Assembly: GCA_919902765.1 (NCBI GenBank)
Contig: CAKKRP010000023.1
Coordinates: 1 to 64,000, forward strand
Direction: 5' to 3'
Length of the DNA: 64,000 nt
DNA from: Gammaproteobacteria bacterium
GTDB lineage: Bacteria > Pseudomonadota > Gammaproteobacteria > S012-40
A model generated the notes under the pieces. It worked only from the letters and a program-made list of their open reading frames with translations, had not been told where the DNA came from and made no database searches. Every line of letters starts with the position of its first letter. Position 1 is the stretch's first letter. Of the stretch, positions 1-8,980 are shown in pieces. The position numbers and the translations under genes were made by a program.

Positions 1-62
1 CACCCGATCGGGCTTGTATCGCACAGTGAACCAAGGTAGCGTCATAAGCGTTTCAAAAAAAA

Positions 63-84
63 GGGGGCGTTCGCGCCCCTTAAA
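63..84. terminator. Hairpin ggggcgttcgcgcccc, possible terminator
   Basis: GGGGCG-ttcg-CGCCCC type stem, A/T-rich flanks. Confidence 0.45.
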
Positions 85-193
85 AATACGACTATTTTGG
101 CTGTCGCGTATTAGCGCAGGCTAAGCACCCATTTTTTCACTGAGTGTGCCTCTTCAGCGCGAAGGTGCGTGATTATTGTATTGACGCGCAGCG

Positions 194-1018
194 TCATTTT
201 GTCACCCCGTTTGTTTTCACCTGCTGCTTGAGCAAGGCCTCATGCGAGCGCCAGTGCGGTTGCACCAAGGCCGCGTTGACATGCGCTACCATGCACAGGC
301 GTTGATGGTCGAGGCTGGCGGCGATCAAGCTGGCATAACACAGATTGCGACACAGTCTTAGATTGCCTTGTACCGCTCGTAGGATGACCTGGATGGCGGC
401 CTCGTCAAAGGTGTTGGCACCTAAGCCGACCGCAGCCAATTCGGTGATGATGAATTGGGTCAACTCGTCATCATTGAGCGGTAATAACTGTTTCGAGTAA
501 CTAATCCGGCTCTTGATGTCCTCGTTGCACATCATCGACAGACGATACAACAATTCGGGATGCCCCAGCAACACCAGATTGTGTTTTTTCGGGAAGCGCT
601 CGAATAACAAGCGCAATTTACGCAGGATCGCGATGTCCAGCAAATGCGCCTCGTCGATCACCACATACAGCGTTTTTTGCGCCTGCACATGGCGGTACGC
701 GGCCAGAATTAATTCCTTTTCCACGTCTTTCATCGCCACGCTCAGTTGCATGGATTCCGCGAGCTGTTTGAGAATGTGCAAATACGTGTGTAAGGTTTGA
801 GTAAACGAAATCACCACCGTATCGCGTTCTTTACCGCGTTGTTCCAAATGCTCGCGCAGCACGGACTTGCCCAGGCCGGGATGGCCGACGATGACGGAGA
901 AGCCGCCATGTTGCGCGTGAATTTTAATCATCTCCATGGCCTCGGACTGCTGCGGCAGCAACGCGCAATCGTGGCGATAAAAAGGTTCTTTGGTTAAACC
1001 CCAGGTGGATTTGATCAT
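194..1018 (-). CDS. ExeA/TniB-like AAA+ ATPase, transposition helper
   Basis: Walker A-like VGHPGLGKS, Walker B VVIDEAHLL, ExeA-like start 'WGLTKEPF'; adjacent transposase fragment. Confidence 0.8.
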   Translation of the reverse strand: MIKSTWGLTKEPFYRHDCALLPQQSEAMEMIKIHAQHGGFSVIVGHPGLGKSVLREHLEQRGKERDTVVISFTQTLHTYLHILKQLAESMQLSVAMKDVEKELILAAYRHVQAQKTLYVVIDEAHLLDIAILRKLRLLFERFPKKHNLVLLGHPELLYRLSMMCNEDIKSRISYSKQLLPLNDDELTQFIITELAAVGLGANTFDEAAIQVILRAVQGNLRLCRNLCYASLIAASLDHQRLCMVAHVNAALVQPHWRSHEALLKQQVKTNGVTK

Positions 1019-1257
1019 GGCAGCACCTCGTCAGACGCAGCCATGGGAAGACGTAGTTGCGCATTGGCATACAAATCCAACGCGGTGGCCTCGCCCATGC
1101 GGAGCCCATCGAAAAACACCACAAAGCGGTCGTGGCGCATCCGGTCATAACGCACTTGAACCGTTTTTTCGCGCAGATCGACGGGGCATTCAAAACGCTG
1201 CGAGTTGTGTAGCGCACCCCACTCCAATCGTAATCTCAGCCAAGTACCGCATCGCAC
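1015..1257 (-). pseudogene. C-terminal remnant of DDE transposase/integrase (Mu-type C-terminal beta-barrel)
   Basis: 80 aa; 'VQVRYDRMRHDRFVVFFDGLRMGEATALDLYANAQ' resembles a transposase C-terminus; no catalytic domain upstream; overlaps the ATPase start. Confidence 0.6.
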
Positions 1258-1583
1258 AATTTAGTAAAAATAGAGCATTCTTTCCACTTTGCCGTCATCA
1301 CATTTAAGGAACCTAGTCACGCTGGCGGAATATGTCAACCTATTTTAGACACCTAAATTACAGATAAACTATATTTCGCTGCGCAGCAGCGGGGCACCCC
1401 CGGCGTACCCCTTGCGGGTGCAACATCGTCAGCCGCAGCAACACGATCCCGGCCCTCGACGGCCTCTTAGGTGGGTTACGAGCACAATAGGCTTGCGTAA
1501 ACCCGGCCGCCTCGACTAGCATACCACCCATCTGTAGAGTTCCACGTGGGGGCGGTTGCGCTCTGCGTAATGAGGGGGGGGAT

Positions 1584-2456
1584 ATGCAAGCGAAATGGTT
1601 GGGAATTGCCCTTGCGGCCGGTTCCGTGATCGGTATGGTGGTGGGCGCGCTCGCTGTCCGTCCCGCCTTGGCCGGCATCGCGCAATCGGTGCATAATTTG
1701 GGTACGACAGGGGTAGGGTCCAACCCGAATGGCGGTGCCCGCAATCAGTTTTCCGGCACGGCGGAAATCTGTGTGTTTTGTCATACGCCGCACGGTGGCG
1801 ATGCGAACGCCGCAGTACCGTTGTGGAATCGGCGTTTGAGCAATCCCGCGATTTACCAAACTTACGATCAGCTCGGCACCAGCACCCTAGATGCCAAGGT
1901 CGCGGCAGTGGGGTCGGTGTCCTTAGGTTGTCTGTCGTGCCACGATGGCACTCAGGCGATAGACGCCGTGATTAACGAACCGGGGTCAGGTGCGGATAAC
2001 CCTGGTTTTAGAGCGGGGACATGGACAGGCACCGACAATAATTTGGGTAAACTCGCCCCAAGCGTCGTGCAAATGTTGGGTATAGATCTCACCAATGACC
2101 ATCCGATAGGCATGCAGTACGCTGGCGGCGGGCTTTCAGCCGCGCGACCCATACTCCCCCAAGGCGAAACCACCGATCCGGATTTCGCTCCTGTGCGCTA
2201 TAAAGTCGAAAACGGTCGTTACTTTTGGTGGGTGGACAAAGATTGGCGTATCGGCGGCGATGGCGAGCGCACCAAGAACGATGCCGTGTTATATACACGA
2301 GACGCCAACAATGGCTATGCCGGTCAATCGGGGCCAGAGCCGTTTGTCGAATGCGCCAGTTGCCATGACCCGCATACGACCGATAATCCCACGTTTTTGC
2401 GTGTTAGCAACACCGAAACGCCGAGCGGTTTGTGTCTGACGTGTCACGTCAAATAA
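1584..2456 (+). CDS. Tetraheme c-type cytochrome (OmcE/ECN-like candidate)
   Basis: Signal peptide; four CXXCH (CVFCH, CLSCH, CASCH, CLTCH); exactly four other His. Confidence 0.85.
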   Translation: MQAKWLGIALAAGSVIGMVVGALAVRPALAGIAQSVHNLGTTGVGSNPNGGARNQFSGTAEICVFCHTPHGGDANAAVPLWNRRLSNPAIYQTYDQLGTSTLDAKVAAVGSVSLGCLSCHDGTQAIDAVINEPGSGADNPGFRAGTWTGTDNNLGKLAPSVVQMLGIDLTNDHPIGMQYAGGGLSAARPILPQGETTDPDFAPVRYKVENGRYFWWVDKDWRIGGDGERTKNDAVLYTRDANNGYAGQSGPEPFVECASCHDPHTTDNPTFLRVSNTETPSGLCLTCHVK

Positions 2457-3403
2457 ATTGGCGGCGTAGCGTTTACGTCATCGTCATGTGTGCGCTGGCG
2501 GGGCACGCCTGGGCCGCGAACGATGAATTTGCGACCGTTGACGGTGAGCGCATCACCGCGCAAGAATATCGTTTAGCGGTGCAATCGGGGATCAAAAAGC
2601 GGTTTTATCACGGCACGATTCCCGAGGATAAATTGCGTCAGTTTCGTGAGGAAGTCGGGCAGCAATTGGTCGATCGCGTGTTGTTAGTAAAAGAGGCCGC
2701 GCGGCGTAATGTGCGTGCCGATGCGCGTGTAGTCGAAGCACAACTACACGAATATCAATCGCGTCTTAAAAAAAACGATAAACATATAGTCACAACCGAA
2801 ATGCAAGCGGGGTTGCGCCATTTCCTGGAAGAAGAAAATCAGATGCAGCAACTCGAACGCATAATCAAAACCGTGACCGCACCGGAAGAACCGGTCGTGA
2901 TGGCCTATTACCGCCAACACCCGGAATTGTTCACCACGCCGGAACGTATCCATGCCTCGATAATTTTATTAAAAGTAGATCCGGCGGCAGGCGCGGCGGC
3001 GTGGAATGCCGCACAACAAGAGGCGCAACAAATTGTCACGCGATTGCGCAAAGGCGCCGGTTTCGCGGAATTAGCCCGTATCCATTCGGGGGATGAATCG
3101 GCGTCTAAAGGCGGTGATTTAGGCTTTATCCATGCCGGGATGTTGGCCGAACCGGCGCAGCAAGCCTTATCCAAATTGCAGTCGGCACAAATAAGCGAAC
3201 CGGTGATGTTGTTGCAAGGGGTGGCGGTGTTGCGATTAGAAGAGCGTGAAGCGCCTAAGCTTAATGAATTTAAAACCGTTGCGGCGCGCGCCCGAGAGTT
3301 ATGGCAACGCAATCGCGCGCAGACGGCGTGGCGTGAGTTTATCGAAGGCTTGCGTAAACGCGCGGACATACACATCAATACGACGCTCTATCGGGAGACG
3401 TGA
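2432..3403 (+). CDS. Periplasmic parvulin-type peptidyl-prolyl cis-trans isomerase (PpiC/SurA-like)
   Basis: Signal peptide; parvulin signature 'ERIHASIILLKV...FAELARIHSGDESASKGGDLGFIHAGML'; GTG start overlaps upstream cytochrome. Confidence 0.85.
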   Translation: MSDVSRQINWRRSVYVIVMCALAGHAWAANDEFATVDGERITAQEYRLAVQSGIKKRFYHGTIPEDKLRQFREEVGQQLVDRVLLVKEAARRNVRADARVVEAQLHEYQSRLKKNDKHIVTTEMQAGLRHFLEEENQMQQLERIIKTVTAPEEPVVMAYYRQHPELFTTPERIHASIILLKVDPAAGAAAWNAAQQEAQQIVTRLRKGAGFAELARIHSGDESASKGGDLGFIHAGMLAEPAQQALSKLQSAQISEPVMLLQGVAVLRLEEREAPKLNEFKTVAARARELWQRNRAQTAWREFIEGLRKRADIHINTTLYRET

Positions 3404-3526
3404 GGGCGGTTTACAGGGCATTGTACGATGACGTACACTGCGGGGCTCGCGGTGCGGGGAAGGCGCTAAGCGAGAGGGGTAAATGGGTGGTAACACCCTT
3501 GTTGAACGTGGATAGTAAGGCATTCC

Positions 3527-5452
3527 GTGAAGATGCGTGGGGGGGGTAGACCAGTCGCGTGGGCCGTGTTGTGGCTGTTGCCGTTATTGATAACGGTAAA
3601 CGCCTATGCGGGTGTTAGCCCGTGGCGTATGGGCGGTAATCTCGAATACAACTACCGCCAAACCGATACCCAGCCTGGCAACACGTCATCCTATGACCAC
3701 CGTTTTTTGGGTGCATTGGATATCAACGGCTATTTAGGTCAGCCGTGGGTGGCAACCACCGATGCGGGTGGGACGGTCAGTGTGGGCCAAATACGCTCTA
3801 GCAGTGGGCAGCGTAGCGATGCCGATCTATTGACCGGGCGTTTCAATTTTAATTTATTCCCCAGCAGCCATTTTCCAGCGTCGTTTACCTATCAGGCGAG
3901 TAACAATGTCATCGATTGGGTCAATACTCAACAATCTTCCGCACTGACGCTGAACGATCGTTATCGTTCCAGTTATATGAGTTTGCGCCAAGGATTGATT
4001 GCGCCCCAAGGGGATCGTGCGGATGTATTTTACCAAGTGAATGATCGCAGCACCGATAAGAAGGATTTCGGGCGCTACACAGATAAAACCCTAGGATTGA
4101 AGACCCAGTTGCGTGGCGAAGGCGTTAATTTTTATGCCACCGGGACCCAATTGATGGGCTCGCAGTCGGCGACCGGCGATACCCAAACCAGCACCAACGG
4201 GGTGGCCAACCTCGGCATTTTCCCGGGCAGCGATTTCTACTTAAACACCTTGGGTACGTTGGTGAGCACGTCACGCAAAGATGGCGCGGCGCGGCCCAGC
4301 GGCACAGTTGCGCCTAGTAATGGTAGTTTTGCCTCTAACGCCGACACGTCGATACAGCAAGTGGCCAGTTATTTTTATTGGCGACCGGAATACAAGGCCT
4401 ACGCTATGACCGGCGGGGCGCGTTTGCATAGACGCAATGCCGTGTTCGCCGAACAATTAACGGAGTTGACCCAGCTCAATTCAACTGCGTCTGTAGAGCA
4501 ACAATTAATTAAGGCGGATATTGTTAACGAACAATATGATGTCGCCGCCAATCTCGCTGCGGATTATCAATTTACGATGCGTACACGCATGTATGTTGCC
4601 GCCGATTTTTCCAGCGCCAATACCTTGACGACGTGCAATTATCAGCCTTCGCCCTATCAAATTTCAGTGTTAGGGTGTACAGACTCCGCCAATAACAGTT
4701 GGGGCGGCACCGGGTCTGGCGCGGTGATACATCAATCCGATAAATATGTTTACAACGGCATAGGGTGGTATTGGTACGCCGACGGCAACACCTCCGCGAA
4801 ATTGCTGACTCAATATGAGGCGCGCGATTGGTCAGGCGCCACGAGTGGCGGTATAACGCACACCGGATACTATAATTGGGTGACCGGTAATCGCGGCACA
4901 TTGCGCGTCACCGCGACGCAAGGCGCACGCCAATTTCTCACCTACTCCAGTGCCGATTCCAACCGGATGAATGTGGCGCATACGCTATCGATGACTTGGA
5001 ATAATAATGACGAGGGGGTCAATTCCTTCTTGCAGGCCTTGGTGACGGACAATCACGAGCTCGGCTTAGATCGAAATTCCCAATTGATAAACTTGCAGTA
5101 TTCAAGTACCTACGCCATTTCCCGGGTCAGCAATTTTGGCGGCCATGTCTCGGCGCAGAGCGCGCGACGTTATGACACCTTGGGCAGCACCGGGTTTTTG
5201 ACCACCGCGAGCGGACGATTGAGCTACCAACATGCGCGGGTTTTTGGTATATATCGGTTGCGATTCAATGCGCGCGGGGACTTGTCTTTAGTCGAAGTTC
5301 AATATGGCGGGGCACGCCGTCAATTTGACTGGCAGAACGATTTGGATTACAACATCGGAAGGCTGAGTACGGCGCTTATGTATCGAATGTTGTACAATGA
5401 AGGGGCTCAGAATACGCAAATGCTGTTACTGAAGGTGAGCCGGAATTTTTGA
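3527..5452 (+). CDS. Outer-membrane beta-barrel protein, putative porin-like conduit/secretion component
   Basis: Signal peptide ending AYA; repeating amphipathic beta-strand pattern; C-terminal Phe (VSRNF). Confidence 0.75.
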   Translation: MKMRGGGRPVAWAVLWLLPLLITVNAYAGVSPWRMGGNLEYNYRQTDTQPGNTSSYDHRFLGALDINGYLGQPWVATTDAGGTVSVGQIRSSSGQRSDADLLTGRFNFNLFPSSHFPASFTYQASNNVIDWVNTQQSSALTLNDRYRSSYMSLRQGLIAPQGDRADVFYQVNDRSTDKKDFGRYTDKTLGLKTQLRGEGVNFYATGTQLMGSQSATGDTQTSTNGVANLGIFPGSDFYLNTLGTLVSTSRKDGAARPSGTVAPSNGSFASNADTSIQQVASYFYWRPEYKAYAMTGGARLHRRNAVFAEQLTELTQLNSTASVEQQLIKADIVNEQYDVAANLAADYQFTMRTRMYVAADFSSANTLTTCNYQPSPYQISVLGCTDSANNSWGGTGSGAVIHQSDKYVYNGIGWYWYADGNTSAKLLTQYEARDWSGATSGGITHTGYYNWVTGNRGTLRVTATQGARQFLTYSSADSNRMNVAHTLSMTWNNNDEGVNSFLQALVTDNHELGLDRNSQLINLQYSSTYAISRVSNFGGHVSAQSARRYDTLGSTGFLTTASGRLSYQHARVFGIYRLRFNARGDLSLVEVQYGGARRQFDWQNDLDYNIGRLSTALMYRMLYNEGAQNTQMLLLKVSRNF

Positions 5453-5609
5453 TCTGCCCGTAGCCTGACGATACCGGAGTTACCGTATAGGTAGATTCGG
5501 GGGGGTAGGGCTGTTGCAGGCAGAGAGAGTTGCGGCCAGGTAAAGTCAGCATAGTATAATAAACTGGGGAGATTTTTTTATTAACACCATCATATGGGAG
5601 CGACTAGCA

Positions 5610-6023
5610 ATGTGGAGATATGCCATATTTGGATTGGTGGGATGGGTTTCGGCGTTGCTGATATCCATTCCGGCGCAGGCGGAATATGCCGACGTGGTCA
5701 TTAACAATTATGCCGATGCGGCAGGTATGCGTCCGGTGGTATTTCCGCACTGGTACCACCGTGTGCGCTTCCGTTGTAAGGTGTGCCACGCCGATCTTGG
5801 ATTCCAGTTCAAGGCCGGTGGTAACAAGATCACCATGGCCAAAATCGTAGACGGTCAGTTCTGTGGCGCTTGCCACAACGGTGAAATTTCGTGGTCGGTA
5901 GAAAATTGCGGCATGTGTCACTCGGGCGTGCCCGGCACGGCGACGCAAATCCACGGCAGCACCGTACAACGTCTCGTCGCGCCTACTTATGAGGCGCTAT
6001 CTGACAAAAAGAAAGCGCAGTAA
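5610..6023 (+). CDS. Triheme c7-type cytochrome
   Basis: Signal peptide; CKVCH, CGACH, CGMCH; 'VVFPHWYHRVRFRCKVCH'. Confidence 0.85.
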   Translation: MWRYAIFGLVGWVSALLISIPAQAEYADVVINNYADAAGMRPVVFPHWYHRVRFRCKVCHADLGFQFKAGGNKITMAKIVDGQFCGACHNGEISWSVENCGMCHSGVPGTATQIHGSTVQRLVAPTYEALSDKKKAQ

Positions 6024-6035
6024 GGAGGCATAGCT

Positions 6036-6722
6036 ATGAGAATGATCGCGACGATAGCAACACTCGCATTGTCCCTAGGGACGGCCGCAGCGACGTGGGC
6101 GGCGGATAAGGCGGACAATAACAGCAAGCCTGTTACCTCCGCTGAAATCACCGGCTCGGTACCTGCGCAAATTAACGTTTCTAATGCCAATGTCTTCAAC
6201 CGTTTGTTGAAGAAAGACAAAGAACGCAACTCTGCGCCGCCGACTGACGGTATACACGATGCCGATAACGAGGGCACCCACCAGTTACAACCGCCTAAGG
6301 TCGCCTACGAAGGTTTCCCGACGACGGAGTTCGGCAACTACATCGATTGGGTAAAGTCCTTGAATGGCGGTAATATTAATCCGCGTTATGATCGTGAAGA
6401 TCCTAGTGTCGAGCCCATCGTGATGGACTTAGACATACTGCGTGAGGTCAAGGCCTCCATGCCGGACGTGATCTTCCCGCACAAACCGCATACACAGTGG
6501 CTGCATTGCTCCAACTGCCATCCCAAAATCTTTAAGCCGCAACGTGGCTCTAACCAGATCAATATGTCGCAGATTTTGCTCGGCCAGAAGTGCGGCGTAT
6601 GCCACGGCAAGGTGTCTTTCCCGATCACCACCAAGTCTTGCACAAAGTGCCATTCCAAGCCCAAACCGGCGGAATGGAAGCCACCATTGAGCGACGCGAG
6701 TGTGAAAAATCCGTGGCGCTAA
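6036..6722 (+). CDS. Triheme c7-type cytochrome with N-terminal extension
   Basis: CSNCH, CGVCH, CTKCH; 'IFPHKPHTQWLHCSNCHPKIFKPQRG'. Confidence 0.85.
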   Translation: MRMIATIATLALSLGTAAATWAADKADNNSKPVTSAEITGSVPAQINVSNANVFNRLLKKDKERNSAPPTDGIHDADNEGTHQLQPPKVAYEGFPTTEFGNYIDWVKSLNGGNINPRYDREDPSVEPIVMDLDILREVKASMPDVIFPHKPHTQWLHCSNCHPKIFKPQRGSNQINMSQILLGQKCGVCHGKVSFPITTKSCTKCHSKPKPAEWKPPLSDASVKNPWR

Positions 6723-6836
6723 GCTGCGGTTTTTAAAGGAATAATTACACGGCGGGGTGTGGTGTGGCCGCACCCCAAACGGTTGGCTGGTGGGCGCGGG
6801 TGGCTCACTCGCCAACGCTTATGTGCGCGGGCGAAT

Positions 6837-8396
6837 ATGAAAGACGGGGGCGGATCATCTTGGTGGTATAGGCTAGCGGCCATAGGCCTGCTAGCGGTCT
6901 TCGTCTGCGGGTGTAGTTGGGGCCGTGGTAAGGGCGTTAAAACGCCTTCCGTCCCCAGCCCTAAGGCGATACCAGCCGATAACACTGTACGGCCGGAATT
7001 GGCTCCACCCGTGGAAGATGTTGCCGTTGAAGTGATTGCCTTACCCGCAGACGCCGTGCCCGGCAAGGCGCAGCCTATGCCCGAAACGCCTACGGCGATA
7101 CCGATAGCGCCAGCGACGTTGTCAGCCCCGGTAAGCGCGCCCGCGCCGCCATTGCCAGCGGTAAATCCTGCGGGGGCCACGCCACAGAGCGCGTTACCGC
7201 CTAACACTTATCGCGTGACGGTGGGCATAAAAGACACCTCGCATCCAAACTACGGCGTGGGCAACACCATGGGTTTTGTTGTGAATGGCGAACCCGGTAA
7301 AACATTGGTGGTTAAACGCGGTACCGAATCCACGTTTGAAGTGGTAACCGATATTAAACACGATTTTTATTTGTCTACGAGCCCGATCGGTTGGGGCAGC
7401 GGGGCCTTTGGCACGGGCGTACGTGGCAACTTTACCTACCGGGGGGAAGTCACGCTGACCCCGACGGCGGATACGCCGGATACGCTGTATTATCAATGCC
7501 GTAATCATAAAGCGATGGGCGGTAAGATCTTGGTGGTGAATCCCAACGCCGACCTCGCCGCAGTGCAAAAACAAATCGCCGCCGAGCGTACCCAAAATGG
7601 CGGGGCGATAGTTGCTGAAGCCGCCACAACGGCCGCTCAGGGCAGCGCCACCAAACAAAAAATGGACTATGCGAATATGCTGTTTAAGGCTAAGAGCGCC
7701 AAACTCACGCCGGAGCTCGCCAAGCAATTTGAAAAAGAATTGGCGCAAGGCAACACCTTGGTGCATGGCAAAGACGAAGCGCGCACGCTTGCGTATGCCG
7801 ATGATTACATCAAACGATTAAACGCCGCGACGGCAGGTAAACGTAGCGATGAGGCGATGGCGGAAGCGCGCAAGTCTTATCATGAATTGTTAGAGGCCGT
7901 ACACAGTTTTGAAAAATCTCACGCCGATAACAGCAAACGCGCGCGGGCGGCGGGCGGCAAACGGGTCGATTATGATAAAAAACAAGTTGATCAATTGATT
8001 GCCGAGGCCGCGCAATTGGCGGCTAAAAATCAATACGATACTGCGAATGCCAAATTGCAACAGGCGCAGCGCCTCGTTACGTTGGCGATTAATGAAATGT
8101 TGCATCAACAGACCTTGGTCTACGATAAAAATTTTGCGACGCCCAGAGACGAATATGAATTTGAATTGGGGCGTCTAGACAGTTATGTCGAATTGATCCC
8201 AGTGGCAAAAGAACAGCGTGTACCTACGCCGGCGATGGAAAAGTTGATGGAACCGTTCAACGCCAAGGCCGAAAATTTACGCGCCATGGCGGTCAAGTCG
8301 GCAAGCGAAGGCGATCATAAAAATGCGATCTTAATGCTGCAAGCAGGCACCGAAAACGTGCAACGTGTGTTGCGGCTATTAGGCGTGAGCATGTAA
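6837..8396 (+). CDS. Cupredoxin-domain putative lipoprotein with C-terminal helical region
   Basis: Start chosen at 6837 (provided ORF begins 6759); hydrophobic segment then CGC; 'KHDFYLSTSPIGWG...TLYYQCRNHKAMGGKILVVN' resembles a type-1 Cu site. Confidence 0.7.
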   Translation: MKDGGGSSWWYRLAAIGLLAVFVCGCSWGRGKGVKTPSVPSPKAIPADNTVRPELAPPVEDVAVEVIALPADAVPGKAQPMPETPTAIPIAPATLSAPVSAPAPPLPAVNPAGATPQSALPPNTYRVTVGIKDTSHPNYGVGNTMGFVVNGEPGKTLVVKRGTESTFEVVTDIKHDFYLSTSPIGWGSGAFGTGVRGNFTYRGEVTLTPTADTPDTLYYQCRNHKAMGGKILVVNPNADLAAVQKQIAAERTQNGGAIVAEAATTAAQGSATKQKMDYANMLFKAKSAKLTPELAKQFEKELAQGNTLVHGKDEARTLAYADDYIKRLNAATAGKRSDEAMAEARKSYHELLEAVHSFEKSHADNSKRARAAGGKRVDYDKKQVDQLIAEAAQLAAKNQYDTANAKLQQAQRLVTLAINEMLHQQTLVYDKNFATPRDEYEFELGRLDSYVELIPVAKEQRVPTPAMEKLMEPFNAKAENLRAMAVKSASEGDHKNAILMLQAGTENVQRVLRLLGVSM

Positions 8397-8422
8397 GTAT
8401 ACAACATGGCTAAACAGGCACG

Positions 8423-8980
8423 GTGAAGATAATGGGCAAGTTACACATAGTCTTGGTGGCGATGGCGGCGTTGGCGGCGGGGCCGCTATTTGCCGAGGAT
8501 AATTCCGGACATTTTCAATTAAACGGCGACGTGGTGCCCCTGGCGCATGATGGCATCCATGATCCTGAAAATGAGGCCGTGCGCATTTTACAGCCGCCCG
8601 CCGAGGCGATGTTGAATTTTCCGCGCGATGAACGCGGCATCATCAACTGGGTGGAGACGCTCAACAAGGGGTTAGTCAATCCGCGCGCAGGCGTCACCGG
8701 TGACGAAAAAATGCATTCGGTGGATTTCGATGTCATTTTTCGTAACACCGCATCCATGCCCTATGTGCGATTCCCGCACCTGCCGCATACCCAGTGGTTG
8801 ACTTGTAAAAACTGTCATCCAGGGATTTTCATTCCGCAGCGCGGCGCCAATCCTGTCACCATGGCCGCCATCATCTCCGGCGAATATTGCGGTGTATGTC
8901 ACGGCAAGGTCGCGTTTCCGCCTTATGAGTGTAATCGATGCCACAAAGTGCCCAAAGAAAGCGTAGGTTTGCGTTACTAA
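8423..8980 (+). CDS. Triheme c7-type cytochrome, paralogue of 6036..6722
   Basis: CKNCH, CGVCH, CNRCH; shared 'DGIHD..NE...LQPP' and 'FPH.PHTQWL.C.NCHP.IF.PQRG.N'. Confidence 0.85.
   Translation: MKIMGKLHIVLVAMAALAAGPLFAEDNSGHFQLNGDVVPLAHDGIHDPENEAVRILQPPAEAMLNFPRDERGIINWVETLNKGLVNPRAGVTGDEKMHSVDFDVIFRNTASMPYVRFPHLPHTQWLTCKNCHPGIFIPQRGANPVTMAAIISGEYCGVCHGKVAFPPYECNRCHKVPKESVGLRY

Larger units (their letters stand above)
194..1257 (-). mobile_element. Degraded transposon remnant (transposase 3' end + ATPase)
   Basis: Truncated transposase coupled to ExeA-like ATPase. Confidence 0.55.

Noticed and set aside
1460-1560. Possible c-di-GMP (GEMM) riboswitch before the tetraheme cytochrome
   Set aside because: Fragments such as GCACAATAGGCTTGCGTAAACC do not fit the conserved GEMM core; not supportable by eye
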